A stretch of DNA of 64,000 nucleotides from Lentimonas sp. CC4 (GCF_902728235.1 NZ_CACVBO010000001.1:3806001-3870000), one strand, 5' to 3'; counted from the first letter of the stretch, positions 9,701 to 18,306 are shown. A program made the numbers and translations. Notes: generated by a model from the letters alone, not told the origin.

Positions 9701-10072
9701 GATGCACTGATCAATTGGACACTGACGAATTCAGTGAACCGAACCATTATTACCGTAGGCGTGGCTTATGGCACTGATACGATTCGCGCCAAAGAGATTC
9801 TCACTCAAATAGCAAAGCAACACCCACTAACATTAGAAGACCCGGCACCTCTAGCCACTTTCGAAGAGTTTGGTGACAGCTCACTGCTCTTGCGCCTACG
9901 TGTTTACCTCCCCGACTTAACTGATCGTATTAACGTCATCTCAAATTTACACGACACCATCGACCAACGCTTCAAGGCCGCCGGTATCGAAATCGCATTC
10001 CCACAACAGGATCTACACATTCGGTCGATAGATGACACGGTGATTCAAAATACAGGAATTCAGAAACCTTAA
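6713..10072 (+). CDS. mscK: MscK/KefA-type mechanosensitive channel
   Basis: A 1119-residue protein, almost exactly the length of E. coli MscK. It has a signal peptide (cut near LNTFAQ, residue 26), a long periplasmic region rich in Gln, Glu and Leu heptads (about 40-480, coiled coil), and a series of membrane segments (about 500-760). A charged linker follows (KERNERIEANRKK, about 770). The C-terminal MscS module has the pore helix in GLGFGLQEIVSNF at about residues 928-940, then the beta domain ERPIRIGDII and IVPNKQFI. The channel opens on membrane tension to release ions and osmolytes. In MscK the periplasmic domain makes gating K+-dependent; that is not shown here. Flanked by repeat-family B copies. 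Confidence 0.93.
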   Translation: MTKRRPLHKTLVVLAAAISCALNTFAQEAPTTAAAPQASNATAPATLSSRAAAIQNAQQALLTLQADTTLDEAARTLQQEALTDAIQHYNNAEGNEAKTAALKATAQTAKTDIATTQQQLEDLSTVQQARIISDVHDLEALEQQAETARDSLTELNQSKIELQKTLEELERRPQEITSRLVKANGELNSINAALTVNQSEKSTNLSKQTLLAAQKDDLTTEIEMLRQEVAGQSDQNALINSKVLLTGRQIENTKAALDSIDHKLNRARMSKAERVIAEVADLVEAAAGKGEQVDQLSAEVTELAQDLKESTNQLQALNRSYDEMIERTADLHTKFSQFEREINIGGLDGILSKVYIEQRRALPSIQQVSFSIKQRVNELRNTRLKEFSLHARVLNQKEYRKQFRAPLEAEVEALLDQRNALLKQAADQQRAIFKYMTNVDLAERDYAAVLKKVRTYFNEKLFWKKSSAPLWEIQSIDIGGAAKWLIGMDRLVELQRRLSTSIQTHRYQSGFFAIILAGLILSRPRIKRLVKERGRRIQNTSTDCFSNTWWAAYGTVLLSLPIPLVIGALSWTLGQDPHSSDWLQGISKGLHWCFIIATWTCFLIACCAREGLGINHFGWHKESARNLRRCLYSFLIICIPSMLVVCSMVYEETALHFDSVGRIGFIMIMVWAFWILRRLLKPTDGIFSQYQSENPDRFETRTAPLWSLLLIASPIALIILTVQGYFITSLALALELLAIIGLITFGSVCYYFALRWFMIKERKIALEEAIKERNERIEANRKKDDSEQSTEPTAPAGTPELDLEKVGQQTRSMLRSLFTIAVIVEIWFLVTHTLPIDEALGSISYRGWLRPLDLFYASAILIIMTVVVKNLPGLLELSGLRQSKLDVGARYAITTISQYIAGAFGLALVCNVLHVNWSMFGWIATALSVGLGFGLQEIVSNFVCGIILLFERPIRIGDIITINNVTGTVSRIRMRATTIINWDRQELIVPNKQFISDALINWTLTNSVNRTIITVGVAYGTDTIRAKEILTQIAKQHPLTLEDPAPLATFEEFGDSSLLLRLRVYLPDLTDRINVISNLHDTIDQRFKAAGIEIAFPQQDLHIRSIDDTVIQNTGIQKP

Positions 10073-10076
10073 AAAA

Positions 10077-10180
10077 GGAGTTAGAAGTTAGGAGACAGAA
10101 GTTAGAAGCTGAATATCTGCGCCTTACGCGTTTCATGAACAAAGACTACACTCGAACTCCTAACTCCTGAATATAAGATA
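10077..10180 (+). repeat. Intergenic repeat family B, copy 2
   Basis: Starts 4 bases after the channel stop codon with GGAGTTAGAAGTTAGGAG, contains the AAAGACTACA core (10141) and ends CCTAACTCCTGAATATAAG. The left and right ends are inverted relatives (GTTAGAAGTTAGGAG versus CTCCTAACTCC), so the element can fold on itself. It ends about 28 bases before the next gene. Confidence 0.75.
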
Positions 10181-10208
10181 ACCGACACCAGCAACTAACA
10201 ACGCTCCC

Positions 10209-11150
10209 GTGCTTCATGTAATCAATACACTCACACCGGTCTTTCTCGTGATCGCCCTCGGCTATTACTTAGGCAAGAAAGCGATCCTATCGGAAAGCTT
10301 CCTCGGTGAGTTAAACCGCTTATTATTCAGGGTCTGCCTCCCCGCACTGATCGTGCATAGTATGGCGACCGCCACCGAGATTCCCGAAGGCACGGGAATC
10401 ATCATACTGCTGTTCATACTGGCGACATTCGCCGTTATCGGCCTATCGATACCGGCCAGCCGACTGCTACGCTTACCCCGTGCCCGCGTGGGCACGTTTG
10501 TGCAAGCCACCTTTCGCGGGAACCTCGCTTACGTCGGCATCCCCATCATTCTCTACGCCCTGCGCGATGCCCCCGCCGAAACCGTCGCATCCGTGATCGC
10601 TCAGACAATGTTTGTTTTTGCCCCCGCAATGGTCATTTACAACGTCGTCTCTGTCTTCTTTCTAGTCAGTAGCCACGAAGCCAGCGCCGGAGAAAGCCTG
10701 AATAAAATAGTCATCCAGATTCTCAAGAATCCACTTATCTTAGCAGCGCTGATCGGATTCTGTCTCTACACACTCCCCTTCGACCTCCCACGCGCCTTAC
10801 TCGACACGCTACAATTCACCGGCCAAATCGCCGCGCCCGCGTCACTGATCTGTGTCGGCGGCAGCATGGCATTCGTCTCGATGGAAGGACGCTACCGCAG
10901 TGCACTCGTCGCGACCGCACTCAAAATAGTGGCCGTCCCCGCAATCGCTTACTTCCTCGCAACGATCTTCCAAGTCGAAGGACACAGCCGACTCATTCTA
11001 CTCGTGCTCAGCGCCACACCCACGGCAGTCGCCTCCTACGTCATGGCCAAAGAACTCCACGGCGACGAAGCCCTCGCCGCAGGCTCCATCATCCTCAGCA
11101 CCGCGCTCAGCGCAGTCAGCCTCGCGGTGGTGATCGCACTGTGTTCGTAA
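10209..11150 (+). CDS. AEC-family (auxin efflux carrier-like) permease
   Basis: A 313-residue membrane protein starting at GTG. It shows about ten hydrophobic segments in two halves of five, the arrangement of the AEC/BASS-related permeases. The start TLTPVFLVIALGYYLGKK and the central RGNLAYVGIPI are typical of the AEC family, as is the second-half SATPTAVASYVMAKE. Bacterial members export or import organic acids such as malate or malonate. The substrate is not predictable, though a large organic-acid module begins 350 bases downstream on the other strand. Confidence 0.9.
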   Translation: MLHVINTLTPVFLVIALGYYLGKKAILSESFLGELNRLLFRVCLPALIVHSMATATEIPEGTGIIILLFILATFAVIGLSIPASRLLRLPRARVGTFVQATFRGNLAYVGIPIILYALRDAPAETVASVIAQTMFVFAPAMVIYNVVSVFFLVSSHEASAGESLNKIVIQILKNPLILAALIGFCLYTLPFDLPRALLDTLQFTGQIAAPASLICVGGSMAFVSMEGRYRSALVATALKIVAVPAIAYFLATIFQVEGHSRLILLVLSATPTAVASYVMAKELHGDEALAAGSIILSTALSAVSLAVVIALCS

Positions 11151-11500
11151 GTGCCGAATCAATGTTTGTCCCGTAACGCCTCCTCCCATCACTCGCCGCA
11201 GCTTCCACGCAGAACCGCTCCACGACAAGCTAGGCGCACAGTCGGATATGCATTCCCCTCCCACGTGGGGATGAACCGATGGCGAAGACCTTATTGAACC
11301 TGATATTATAAATTCTGTCGAAGACCGCCCTTACTTCTATACTTCAGGAACCTAGGTGAGCACGATGCCTTCGCCGTCTGCGCGAGCACAGCCCCTACAC
11401 TGATTCAATCACCTTCATCCAACGAGGTCGTGCCTTTCATGTCATTCCCATTGTGGTCGTTGCTCCGAATCAAATCCCGCAGGCAGTTATCACTTAAGGT
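11151..11500. other. Gene-free convergent spacer with a degenerate family A repeat
   Basis: A 350-base gap between the convergent AEC permease and meaB genes. At 11367-11400 the words GCCTTCGCCGTCTGCGCGAGCACAG and then GCCCCTACACTG resemble the right half of repeat family A (compare 24012-24052 and 58740-58774). No terminator hairpin with a T tract and no coding frame with family character was seen. Confidence 0.5.
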
Positions 11501-12493
11501 CTAAGCGTCCAGCAATTCGCTCAGCGCCATCGATACTGGGATTTCGCCGAGTCCCACTGCTGTCTCCATATTTTGAATACGAGGACCGTTTTGTTCCGTG
11601 AAGCGCTGCATGACAGCTAGCTGTAATAGAGAGTTGAACCAATCGACATTCTGCTCTTGGCGGCGTTTCTCAAAGACGCCTGTGGCGGTCATCTCATCTC
11701 GAAATTGCATCACAAGCTCCCATACCTTTTCAACGCCCTCGCCTTCAAGCGCGGAACAGGCCATTGCTTTCGGCTTCCAACCCGGCGTGAACGGATGCAA
11801 GAAATGCAGCACGCGCGAATACTCAACGCGTGCCATATCAGCCTTCATCTTATTATCGCCATCGGCCTTATTCACGACGATCGCATCAGCGAGCTCGATC
11901 ACGCCTTTTTTGATACCTTGCAACTCGTCGCCTGCGCCTGCGATTTGCAGGAGGAGGAAAAAGTCCGTCATGGTGCGCACGGCGGTTTCGCTTTGGCCCA
12001 CACCGACGGTCTCGACCAGAATCACATCATAGCCGGCAGCTTCACAGAGCAAAAGCCCCTCGCGTGTGCGCGCAGCGACACCTCCGAGGCTTCGGCCGGA
12101 AGGTGATGGGCGAATGAAGGCGTTCTCATGACGGGATAGATCCTCCATACGGGTCTTGTCGCCTAGAATACTACCGCCATTGATGGAGCTACTCGGGTCA
12201 ACAGCAAGCACGGCAACTTTTTTACCCTGGTCACAGAGCGACATGCCGAGTGCTTCGATAAACGTGCTCTTCCCTGCCCCGGGAACACCCGTCATACCCA
12301 CACGCATTGCGCCGCCAGTGTGCGGCAAAATACGCTGCATGAGCTGCTGAGCAGGCAAGCGGTGCTTGGGCGCCGAGCTCTCCACTAAAGTGATCGCCAT
12401 GGCCAAATGGCTACGTTCTCCAGCGCAGACTCCTGCAACTAGAGCATCAATATCAGGTTCTCGACGGCGTGCTATTTTTCTAGGTGATGACAT
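11501..12493 (-). CDS. meaB: Methylmalonyl-CoA mutase-associated G protein MeaB
   Basis: A 330-residue SIMIBI-class GTPase. The P-loop GVPGAGKS is at residues 69-76. The downstream VDPSSSINGGSILGDKTRM and VETVGVGQSE are MeaB/ArgK signatures, and NKADGD gives guanine specificity. MeaB guards adenosylcobalamin-dependent methylmalonyl-CoA mutase, using GTP hydrolysis to load cofactor and prevent inactivation. Its partner genes mutA-mutB lie 6 kb away on the other strand, and the rest of the methylmalonyl-CoA pathway lies between. A terminator (12515-12557) separates it from the CoA-transferase gene, so it may have its own promoter or depend on read-through. Confidence 0.96.
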   Translation of the reverse strand: MSSPRKIARRREPDIDALVAGVCAGERSHLAMAITLVESSAPKHRLPAQQLMQRILPHTGGAMRVGMTGVPGAGKSTFIEALGMSLCDQGKKVAVLAVDPSSSINGGSILGDKTRMEDLSRHENAFIRPSPSGRSLGGVAARTREGLLLCEAAGYDVILVETVGVGQSETAVRTMTDFFLLLQIAGAGDELQGIKKGVIELADAIVVNKADGDNKMKADMARVEYSRVLHFLHPFTPGWKPKAMACSALEGEGVEKVWELVMQFRDEMTATGVFEKRRQEQNVDWFNSLLQLAVMQRFTEQNGPRIQNMETAVGLGEIPVSMALSELLDA

Positions 12494-12514
12494 CTATCAA
12501 CTGTGTAAATTATT

Positions 12515-12557
12515 CAAAAAAAACTCTCAATCCTAATCAATGAAAAGGATTGAGAGT
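12515..12557 (-). terminator. Rho-independent terminator after the CoA-transferase gene
   Basis: Read on the minus strand, ACTCTCAATCC (12547-12557) pairs perfectly with GGATTGAGAGT (12523-12533) around a 13-base loop, followed by about eight T. It lies between the CoA-transferase stop and the meaB start. Confidence 0.88.
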
Positions 12558-12588
12558 CGATTAAAAAGCAAAGCGCTTTGTGTGACTC

Positions 12589-14109
12589 TTAGTCTTTCGA
12601 ATACTTCGAAGACCAATCGACGCCGCGCATGTCCTTCTTCTCCAGGAATGTCTCATGCATCGCAAAGCATGTGCGAAGTGTCTGTGGCGTATGACCATCC
12701 TTAACATTAGCGAAATATGCGTGCAGTTGCTCGCGGTATTCTGGGTGCACACAGTTCTCGACGATCTCAGTCGCACGTTGAACAGGGTCCTTACCGCGCA
12801 GATCGGCGATGCCCTGCTCGGTGATGATCACCTGCACAGAGTGCTCACTGTGGTCGAGGTGAGCCACCATTGGCACGATTGTGCTGATCGCTCCACCCTT
12901 CGCAATCGATGGGCAAGTGAAGATGGAAATATAAGCGTTACGAGTGAAGTCACCCGAACCACCGATACCGTTCATCAAGTTGTTACCCATCACGTGCGTG
13001 GAGTTCACATTCCCCCAGATATCCACTTCGATCGCTGTATTGATCGAGATGATACCGAGACGGCGAACGGCTTCCGGGTGATTGGAAATTTCTTGCGGAC
13101 GGAGCACCATGCGTTGCTTGAAGAAATCAAGATCCTCATACACTTCCTTCAAGAACGGAGGCGATACAGTCAATGAAGTCGCACTAGCGAAAGTGATATC
13201 GCCGCTGCGCATCAAGCCGATGACACTGTCTTGAATCACTTCTGAATACATTTCAAACGGAGGAATGCTCTCGTTGGCACCGAGTGCACCAAGCACCGCG
13301 TTGGCAATGTTACCCACACCCGATTGGATCGGGAGGAATTCTTCAGGGATACGGCCAGCTTTGAGCTCGTCCGCAAGGAAATCGGCGACGTTCTCACCGA
13401 TCTTGGCAGTCACAGCATCGGTTTCTTTAAAACCACCGACTTCGTCTGGACGGTTGGTCTTAACGATACCGACGATCTTCGCAGGGTCGACTTTCAATGT
13501 TGGCGAGCCAAAACGGTCGCTGCACTTGTAAACTGGGATCTCGCGACGGTGCGGCGGATCAAGTGGCTCGTAGATGTCATGCAATCCGCTCAATTCTTCT
13601 GGATGCGCTTCATTGAGCTCAATCAGAATATGATCAGCAACACCACAGAAGGTATTACTCGCACCAACACTTGTAGTCAGCACGATCTCACCATCTTCAC
13701 TGACGGAAGCGGCTTCAACCACAGCATATTTGATTTTACCAAGGAAACCATAACGAGCAGCCTGCGGCAGCATCGAAAGGTGCATGTCGAAGAACTTAGT
13801 TTCACCCTTGTTGATCGCAGCGCGAAGTGACTTATCACTCTGATACGGAGTGCGAAACAAGACCGCATTAGCGCGAGCAAGCTCACCATCGAGGCTATCG
13901 CCTGTGGATGCACCCGTAACAACTCCAATCTTAAAATCACGACCTGCATCGTGTTCTGCGTTTGCGCGACGCGCGATTGCGGTCGGGATTTCCTTGGCAG
14001 CACCAGCAGGAGTGAATCCGCTGAAGCCGAGGATATCCTCATTATTAATCAATGCAGCCGCTTCATCGGCAGTCATCACTTTATATCTGGAATCTTCTAA
14101 CATGGTCAT
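12589..14109 (-). CDS. Acetyl-CoA hydrolase/transferase family: probable succinyl-CoA:carboxylate CoA-transferase
   Basis: A 506-residue member of the class I CoA-transferase group that includes AarC, Cat1 and SCACT. FGFTPAGAAK-type start (GFSGFTPAGAAK, residues 28-39), the catalytic Glu290 in MYSEVIQDS, and the late GGSGDFTRNAYIS and ITEQGIADLRG motifs are all present. The length matches the family (about 500). It should move CoA between succinyl-CoA and acetate or propionate. Its place among the methylmalonyl-CoA genes favours propionyl-CoA plus succinate giving propionate plus succinyl-CoA, closing the cycle. A start at 14103 (MLEDSRY) is equally possible; neither has a Shine-Dalgarno sequence. 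Confidence 0.92.
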   Translation of the reverse strand: MTMLEDSRYKVMTADEAAALINNEDILGFSGFTPAGAAKEIPTAIARRANAEHDAGRDFKIGVVTGASTGDSLDGELARANAVLFRTPYQSDKSLRAAINKGETKFFDMHLSMLPQAARYGFLGKIKYAVVEAASVSEDGEIVLTTSVGASNTFCGVADHILIELNEAHPEELSGLHDIYEPLDPPHRREIPVYKCSDRFGSPTLKVDPAKIVGIVKTNRPDEVGGFKETDAVTAKIGENVADFLADELKAGRIPEEFLPIQSGVGNIANAVLGALGANESIPPFEMYSEVIQDSVIGLMRSGDITFASATSLTVSPPFLKEVYEDLDFFKQRMVLRPQEISNHPEAVRRLGIISINTAIEVDIWGNVNSTHVMGNNLMNGIGGSGDFTRNAYISIFTCPSIAKGGAISTIVPMVAHLDHSEHSVQVIITEQGIADLRGKDPVQRATEIVENCVHPEYREQLHAYFANVKDGHTPQTLRTCFAMHETFLEKKDMRGVDWSSKYSKD

Positions 14110-14217
14110 ATTGGATTAAACTTTTCTTATTTGTATATAGGAATCGAGCCAGCTATCGCACTACGCAGACGTCTACAGGATGCTGCGCGCTCTTATTAAA
14201 AAATGATCATCAGCGAC

Positions 14218-15723
14218 TTAGTGGCCGGAGTTCGAAAGAAGCGTGAGGAAGAAACCTGCAACCAATGCAGTGCCGATCACACCCGCAACATTCGGGCCCA
14301 TCGCATGCATGAGTAGGAAGTTACTCGGATCTGCCTTCTGGCCTTCGACCTGGCTGACACGTGCGGCCATTGGCACCGCACTCACACCGGCCGAGCCGAT
14401 GAGTGGATTAATTTTATTCTTTGAGAACACATTCATTGCTTTCGCCATCAACACGCCACAAGAGGTAGCGATACCGAAAGCAACAATGCCAAGAAGTAAA
14501 ATGCCGAGTGTCTCGGCACGTAGGAAGCGATCGCCTGTCATCGTGACACCGACACTAGTGCCGAGGAAGATGGTGATGACATTGATCAACTCATTCTGAG
14601 CAGCCTTACTCAGGCGCTCGGTCACATTACACTCACGCAGGAAGTTACCGAACATCAACATACCGATCAACGGAGACGCTGGCGGAACAAGCAAGATACA
14701 TGCAACAGTGACAACCACAGCAAAGACGAGCTTCTCTAGACGACTGACCTTGCGCAGGCTCTTCATGCGGATCTTACGCTCTGCTTTAGTCGTCAACGCA
14801 CGCATAATGGGTGGTTGAATGACAGGAACGAGCGCCATGTAACTATAGGCAGCCACCGCAATGGGTGCCAACAGCTCTGGCGCCAAGGAATTGGCCAGGA
14901 AGATCGAGGTCGGCCCATCGGCTCCCCCGATAATACCGATCGCGCCCGAGGCTTGATCCGAGAATCCGAGGAATTGCGCACCGATGAACGTCGCGAAGAC
15001 ACCGAACTGAGCCGCCCCACCGAGCAACAGCATGCGGGGGTTTGCAATGAGTGGACCAAAGTCCGTCAATGCTCCCACTCCGAGGAAAATCAACGGCGGG
15101 AAGAGCTCAAGCAAGATACCAAGCTGAATGTAGTGAAACAAGCCACCGGTATGTTCACTATTCAACTCGGTCAGCACTGCGCCCTTAGTGAGCGCATCAC
15201 CGACTTTAGTATCGGCAGAAACCACACGACCGGTGGCATCTGCCCATACCAAGACATCTGAATCAACCAGCGATACATCGCCAATCAATAGAGTCCCCAC
15301 ATCCTCAGCAGGATTTGAATTACGGTCACGCATCACATATAACAATGTGTTCGTGCCATACTCACCCACTTGCTCACCTGCCAGTAATGCGACAAGTGAC
15401 TCTGCGCCGAGATCGCCTGCCGTTTCAGGCAACACTTTCTCTACCGCATTTAATTGAACTGTCTGCCCTTCTTGAGCACCAACGACCAACACCTCACCTG
15501 AGACCGGGGCGCGAACCACGCTAGCAGGTTTATTAATAATACCTTGTGTCGGTAAGTTTGCGAGCATTGCGCCAAATGCGATAGGGACCAGCAGCAACGG
15601 CTCAAACTTTTTATAGACAGCAAGATAGAGAAGCACAGCAACCACCACCCACATGACCAGCATGCGCCAGTCAAGAAAGGCAAAGCCTGTGTTACCGTAA
15701 AGTTGTTCGAATAGTTCAATCAT
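14218..15723 (-). CDS. oadB: Na+-translocating decarboxylase beta subunit with barrel-sandwich-like insert
   Basis: A 501-residue integral membrane protein of the OadB/MmdB/GcdB family, which couples decarboxylation of the biotin-bound carboxyl group to Na+ export. The family signatures FLGVGALTDFGPL, GIIGGADGPTSIF, YSYMALVPVIQPPIMRAL and KINPLIGSAGVSAVP are intact, including the Asp of GGADGPT. It is some 65 residues longer than the usual 430-440. The extra length lies after the first two membrane segments (about residues 63-193). It contains RAPVSGEVLVVGAQEGQTV (71-89) and ATGRVVSADTKVGDALTKG (163-181), which look like the two halves of a biotinyl/lipoyl barrel-sandwich domain without a modifiable Lys. 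The next gene encodes the biotin carrier. Confidence 0.93.
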   Translation of the reverse strand: MIELFEQLYGNTGFAFLDWRMLVMWVVVAVLLYLAVYKKFEPLLLVPIAFGAMLANLPTQGIINKPASVVRAPVSGEVLVVGAQEGQTVQLNAVEKVLPETAGDLGAESLVALLAGEQVGEYGTNTLLYVMRDRNSNPAEDVGTLLIGDVSLVDSDVLVWADATGRVVSADTKVGDALTKGAVLTELNSEHTGGLFHYIQLGILLELFPPLIFLGVGALTDFGPLIANPRMLLLGGAAQFGVFATFIGAQFLGFSDQASGAIGIIGGADGPTSIFLANSLAPELLAPIAVAAYSYMALVPVIQPPIMRALTTKAERKIRMKSLRKVSRLEKLVFAVVVTVACILLVPPASPLIGMLMFGNFLRECNVTERLSKAAQNELINVITIFLGTSVGVTMTGDRFLRAETLGILLLGIVAFGIATSCGVLMAKAMNVFSKNKINPLIGSAGVSAVPMAARVSQVEGQKADPSNFLLMHAMGPNVAGVIGTALVAGFFLTLLSNSGH

Positions 15724-15757
15724 GAGATAGGGACTCTCTGTTATGTATTATGATCGC

Positions 15758-16159
15758 TTAAGAAAGAGTGACCATGACTTGGCCTTCTTCAACGGCATCG
15801 CCTGCTGCGACTAGGATCGCAGTAACAGTGCCAGCCTTAGGAGCGGCAACGATGGTATTCATCTTCATTGCTTCGAGTGTAATGACTGTTTGCCCCTCTG
15901 CGACAGTATCACCAACGGCGACATCTGCAGAGACCACGACTGCGGCCAATGGGCTAACGACACCATCACCTGAACCACCAGCGGCTGGAGCAGCTGGAGC
16001 GGCGACTGGAGCCGGTGCTGGCGCTGCAGCAGGAGCGGCAACACGTGCACTGCCACTTGGAGCAGCTGATCTTGGAGCCGGAGAGGCAAAGCCCTCGTCC
16101 AACAGTTCTACTTCGACTTCATAAGTCTTACCTTCGACACTTATACGTAAACGTTTCAT
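15758..16159 (-). CDS. Biotin carrier subunit of the Na+-translocating decarboxylase
   Basis: A 133-residue protein. It has a short N-terminal strand region (MKRLRISVEGKTYEVEVELL), an Ala/Pro linker (about 28-62) and a biotinyl domain (about 66-133). The biotin-attachment motif EAMKM places the biotinylated lysine at residue 99. The layout matches the small biotin subunit of methylmalonyl-CoA and glutaconyl-CoA decarboxylases (MmdC/GcdC type). The carrier takes CO2 from the carboxyltransferase and delivers it to the membrane beta subunit encoded downstream (34-base gap). No biotin carboxylase gene lies in this window, which favours decarboxylation over carboxylation. Confidence 0.92.
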   Translation of the reverse strand: MKRLRISVEGKTYEVEVELLDEGFASPAPRSAAPSGSARVAAPAAAPAPAPVAAPAAPAAGGSGDGVVSPLAAVVVSADVAVGDTVAEGQTVITLEAMKMNTIVAAPKAGTVTAILVAAGDAVEEGQVMVTLS

Positions 16160-16204
16160 GTTATTATATTCTCTAAATTGTTGTTTGTTTGTTAATGGAT
16201 TCCA

Positions 16205-16678
16205 CTAGCGCACACGGTGCGATGAGAAGATCTGACGGCGGCCTTCTTGAGCCCAGCCAGGACCTCCCGGACGAATCGATACGATACGATGCGCACGGTC
16301 TCCAATCACAGAGTGCACGGCTGCTGCCAGAACTGCCATCAGCGCAGGGTCTTCCCCTTCACTGACTGGAGCTGCTGCAACCGGAGCTGCCGCTGGAGCT
16401 GGAACTGGAGCTGCCGCAACTGGAGCTGCCGCAACTGGAGCTGCCGCAGGTGCTAGGTTTGCCTTCGCAACAGCTGCTGCAACCGCAGCATCCGCTTTCG
16501 CAGCAATCTTGGCATCGTAGCGACGAAACACTGCACCGATGGCCGCTGTCACGAGTGCAAGAAGCACCAGGACAACCATGACGAAACCAAAGCCTACGAC
16601 GACAACTTCCGTTGTCCCCGAAGTCTGAGCTTCGGCAGCGGGGCCGCTAGCGGCCAGAATTATGTTTAAATGATTCAT
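16205..16678 (-). CDS. oadG: OadG-like gamma/delta subunit of the Na+-translocating decarboxylase
   Basis: A 157-residue protein with one membrane segment at about residues 23-48, then a charged helix (YDAKIAAKADAAVAAAVAKA), a highly repetitive Ala/Pro/Val linker (about 76-107) and a C-terminal block. That block, DPALMAVLAAAVHSVIGDRAHRIVSIRP, is typical of OadG/MmdD-like proteins that end in Verrucomicrobia and related anaerobes with a W...GRR...SHR tail. The subunit anchors the soluble carboxyltransferase to the membrane beta subunit. The linker is encoded by a near-perfect tandem DNA repeat (GCTGCCGCAACTGGA units at about 16409-16447 on the plus strand). Confidence 0.85.
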   Translation of the reverse strand: MNHLNIILAASGPAAEAQTSGTTEVVVVGFGFVMVVLVLLALVTAAIGAVFRRYDAKIAAKADAAVAAAVAKANLAPAAAPVAAAPVAAAPVPAPAAAPVAAAPVSEGEDPALMAVLAAAVHSVIGDRAHRIVSIRPGGPGWAQEGRRQIFSSHRVR

Positions 16679-16713
16679 ATGTAATACACGTGGTTAATAC
16701 CGTAAGACGCAGC

Positions 16714-18264
16714 TTATAGTGGGATATTACCGTGCTTCTTAGGCGGACGTGAATCACGCTTACTCAGCGTATTACGAAGCGCAAGAGCAATAGCAGCACG
16801 TGTCTGAGAGGGCTCAATCACATCGGTGATCATTGCGTTGGCAGCGGCTTGGTAAGGAGACGCAAACTCATTGCGATACTCTTCACTGATTTCAGCAGCA
16901 CGCTTCTTAGGATCTTCAGCTTCCTTCAGTTCCTTACGGAAGAGGACGTTCACAGCACCTTCAGCACCCATCACCGCGATTTCCGCAGTTGGCCAAGCGA
17001 AGACCATGTCCGCACCAAGGTCGGCCGAGCACATCGCGAGATAAGCACCACCGTATGCTTTACGCATGATCATAGTGATTTTCGGCACAGTCGCAGCAGC
17101 ATATGCAAACAGCATCTTCGCACCGTGGCGGATGATACCACCCTGCTCTTGAGCAAGACCTGGCATGAAGCCTGGAACGTCAACGAGCGTTACGATCGGG
17201 ATGTTATAGATATTACATGTGCGGATGAAACGAGCACCCTTGTCAGAGCTATCGATATCCAATGTGCCAGCCTTCACCATTGGGTTATTAGCAACGATAC
17301 CTACGACGACACCTTCGATACGTGCGAAGCCAACGATCAGGCTACGTGCGAAGTCAGGCATAATTTCGAAGAAGTCACCGCCATCAACCAAACGATCGAT
17401 CACTGCCATCACATCCAAAGGCTTCTTTGGTGAGTCTGGCACGATTTCGTTCATCTCCAAGTCATCGGAGAGATCGAGGTCAGTCAAAACGTGTGGGGGA
17501 TCTCCAAGATTGTTACTTGGCAAGAATGACAACAACTTCGAAGTCATCGCCATCGCATGTGTATCATCATCAGCCACCAAGTGGATGTTACCAGAGATGC
17601 TTGCGTGCGCTGCTGCCGAAGCGAATTGCTCCAACTTAGCGACTTCACCAGTTGCCGCTTTAATCACGTCTGGTCCACAGATGAACATGTTCGCAGTGTC
17701 GCGAGTCATGATAAGGAAGTCAGCCAATGCCGGCGAATACGCAGCACCACCCGCACAAGGGCCAGCGATCACAGCGACCTGAGGCACCACACCAGAGAGC
17801 AATACGTTCTTAAAGAAGATCTGGCCGTAACCACTCAAGGAGTCGACACCCTCTTGAATACGTGCACCTCCGGAGTCATTCACACTCACAACTGGCATAC
17901 CAGCTTCAACTGCGAAGTCCATCAGATCACAGATCTTCTTCGCATGGATACGTCCTACAGCACCACCGCCAACAGTGAAGTCCTGCGCATACGCAGCAAC
18001 CCCACGGCCATCGACGAGGCCAGTGCCACAAACGACACCATCATAAGGAAGCTTCTTATTCGCCAGGCCAAAGCGCTGACAAGTGTGCTCGGCATGCATT
18101 CCGAATTCTTGAAACGTGCCCTCTTCAAAGAGATTTTCAAGACGTTCGCGAGCACCCATCTGCCCCTTGGCATGACGCTTCGCTAGTTTTTCTTCGCCAC
18201 CAGCCTTGCGCGCAACCGCACGCCGCTCACGAAGCTCTTCAAGTAATTTTGGATCTATAGCCAT
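16714..18264 (-). CDS. mmdA: Methylmalonyl-CoA decarboxylase / propionyl-CoA carboxylase carboxyltransferase subunit
   Basis: A 516-residue crotonase-like carboxyltransferase of the PccB/MmdA family, full length. The N-terminal half has the acyl-CoA oxyanion region (SGGARIQEGVDSLSGYGQIF and GPCAGGAAYSPAL). The C-terminal half has VDVPGFMPGLAQEQGGIIRHGAKML and KAYGGAYLAMCS. PccB and MmdA cannot be told apart by sequence alone. Co-location with OadB, OadG and a small biotin carrier, and lack of a biotin carboxylase, point to methylmalonyl-CoA decarboxylase working in the direction of propionyl-CoA plus CO2. Starts with ATG at 18264 and ends 35 bases before the gamma-subunit gene. Confidence 0.93.
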   Translation of the reverse strand: MAIDPKLLEELRERRAVARKAGGEEKLAKRHAKGQMGARERLENLFEEGTFQEFGMHAEHTCQRFGLANKKLPYDGVVCGTGLVDGRGVAAYAQDFTVGGGAVGRIHAKKICDLMDFAVEAGMPVVSVNDSGGARIQEGVDSLSGYGQIFFKNVLLSGVVPQVAVIAGPCAGGAAYSPALADFLIMTRDTANMFICGPDVIKAATGEVAKLEQFASAAAHASISGNIHLVADDDTHAMAMTSKLLSFLPSNNLGDPPHVLTDLDLSDDLEMNEIVPDSPKKPLDVMAVIDRLVDGGDFFEIMPDFARSLIVGFARIEGVVVGIVANNPMVKAGTLDIDSSDKGARFIRTCNIYNIPIVTLVDVPGFMPGLAQEQGGIIRHGAKMLFAYAAATVPKITMIMRKAYGGAYLAMCSADLGADMVFAWPTAEIAVMGAEGAVNVLFRKELKEAEDPKKRAAEISEEYRNEFASPYQAAANAMITDVIEPSQTRAAIALALRNTLSKRDSRPPKKHGNIPL

Positions 18265-18306
18265 AATTGATATCTAGTTGTTGATATTTAAAATTAATAT
18301 GTAAGT

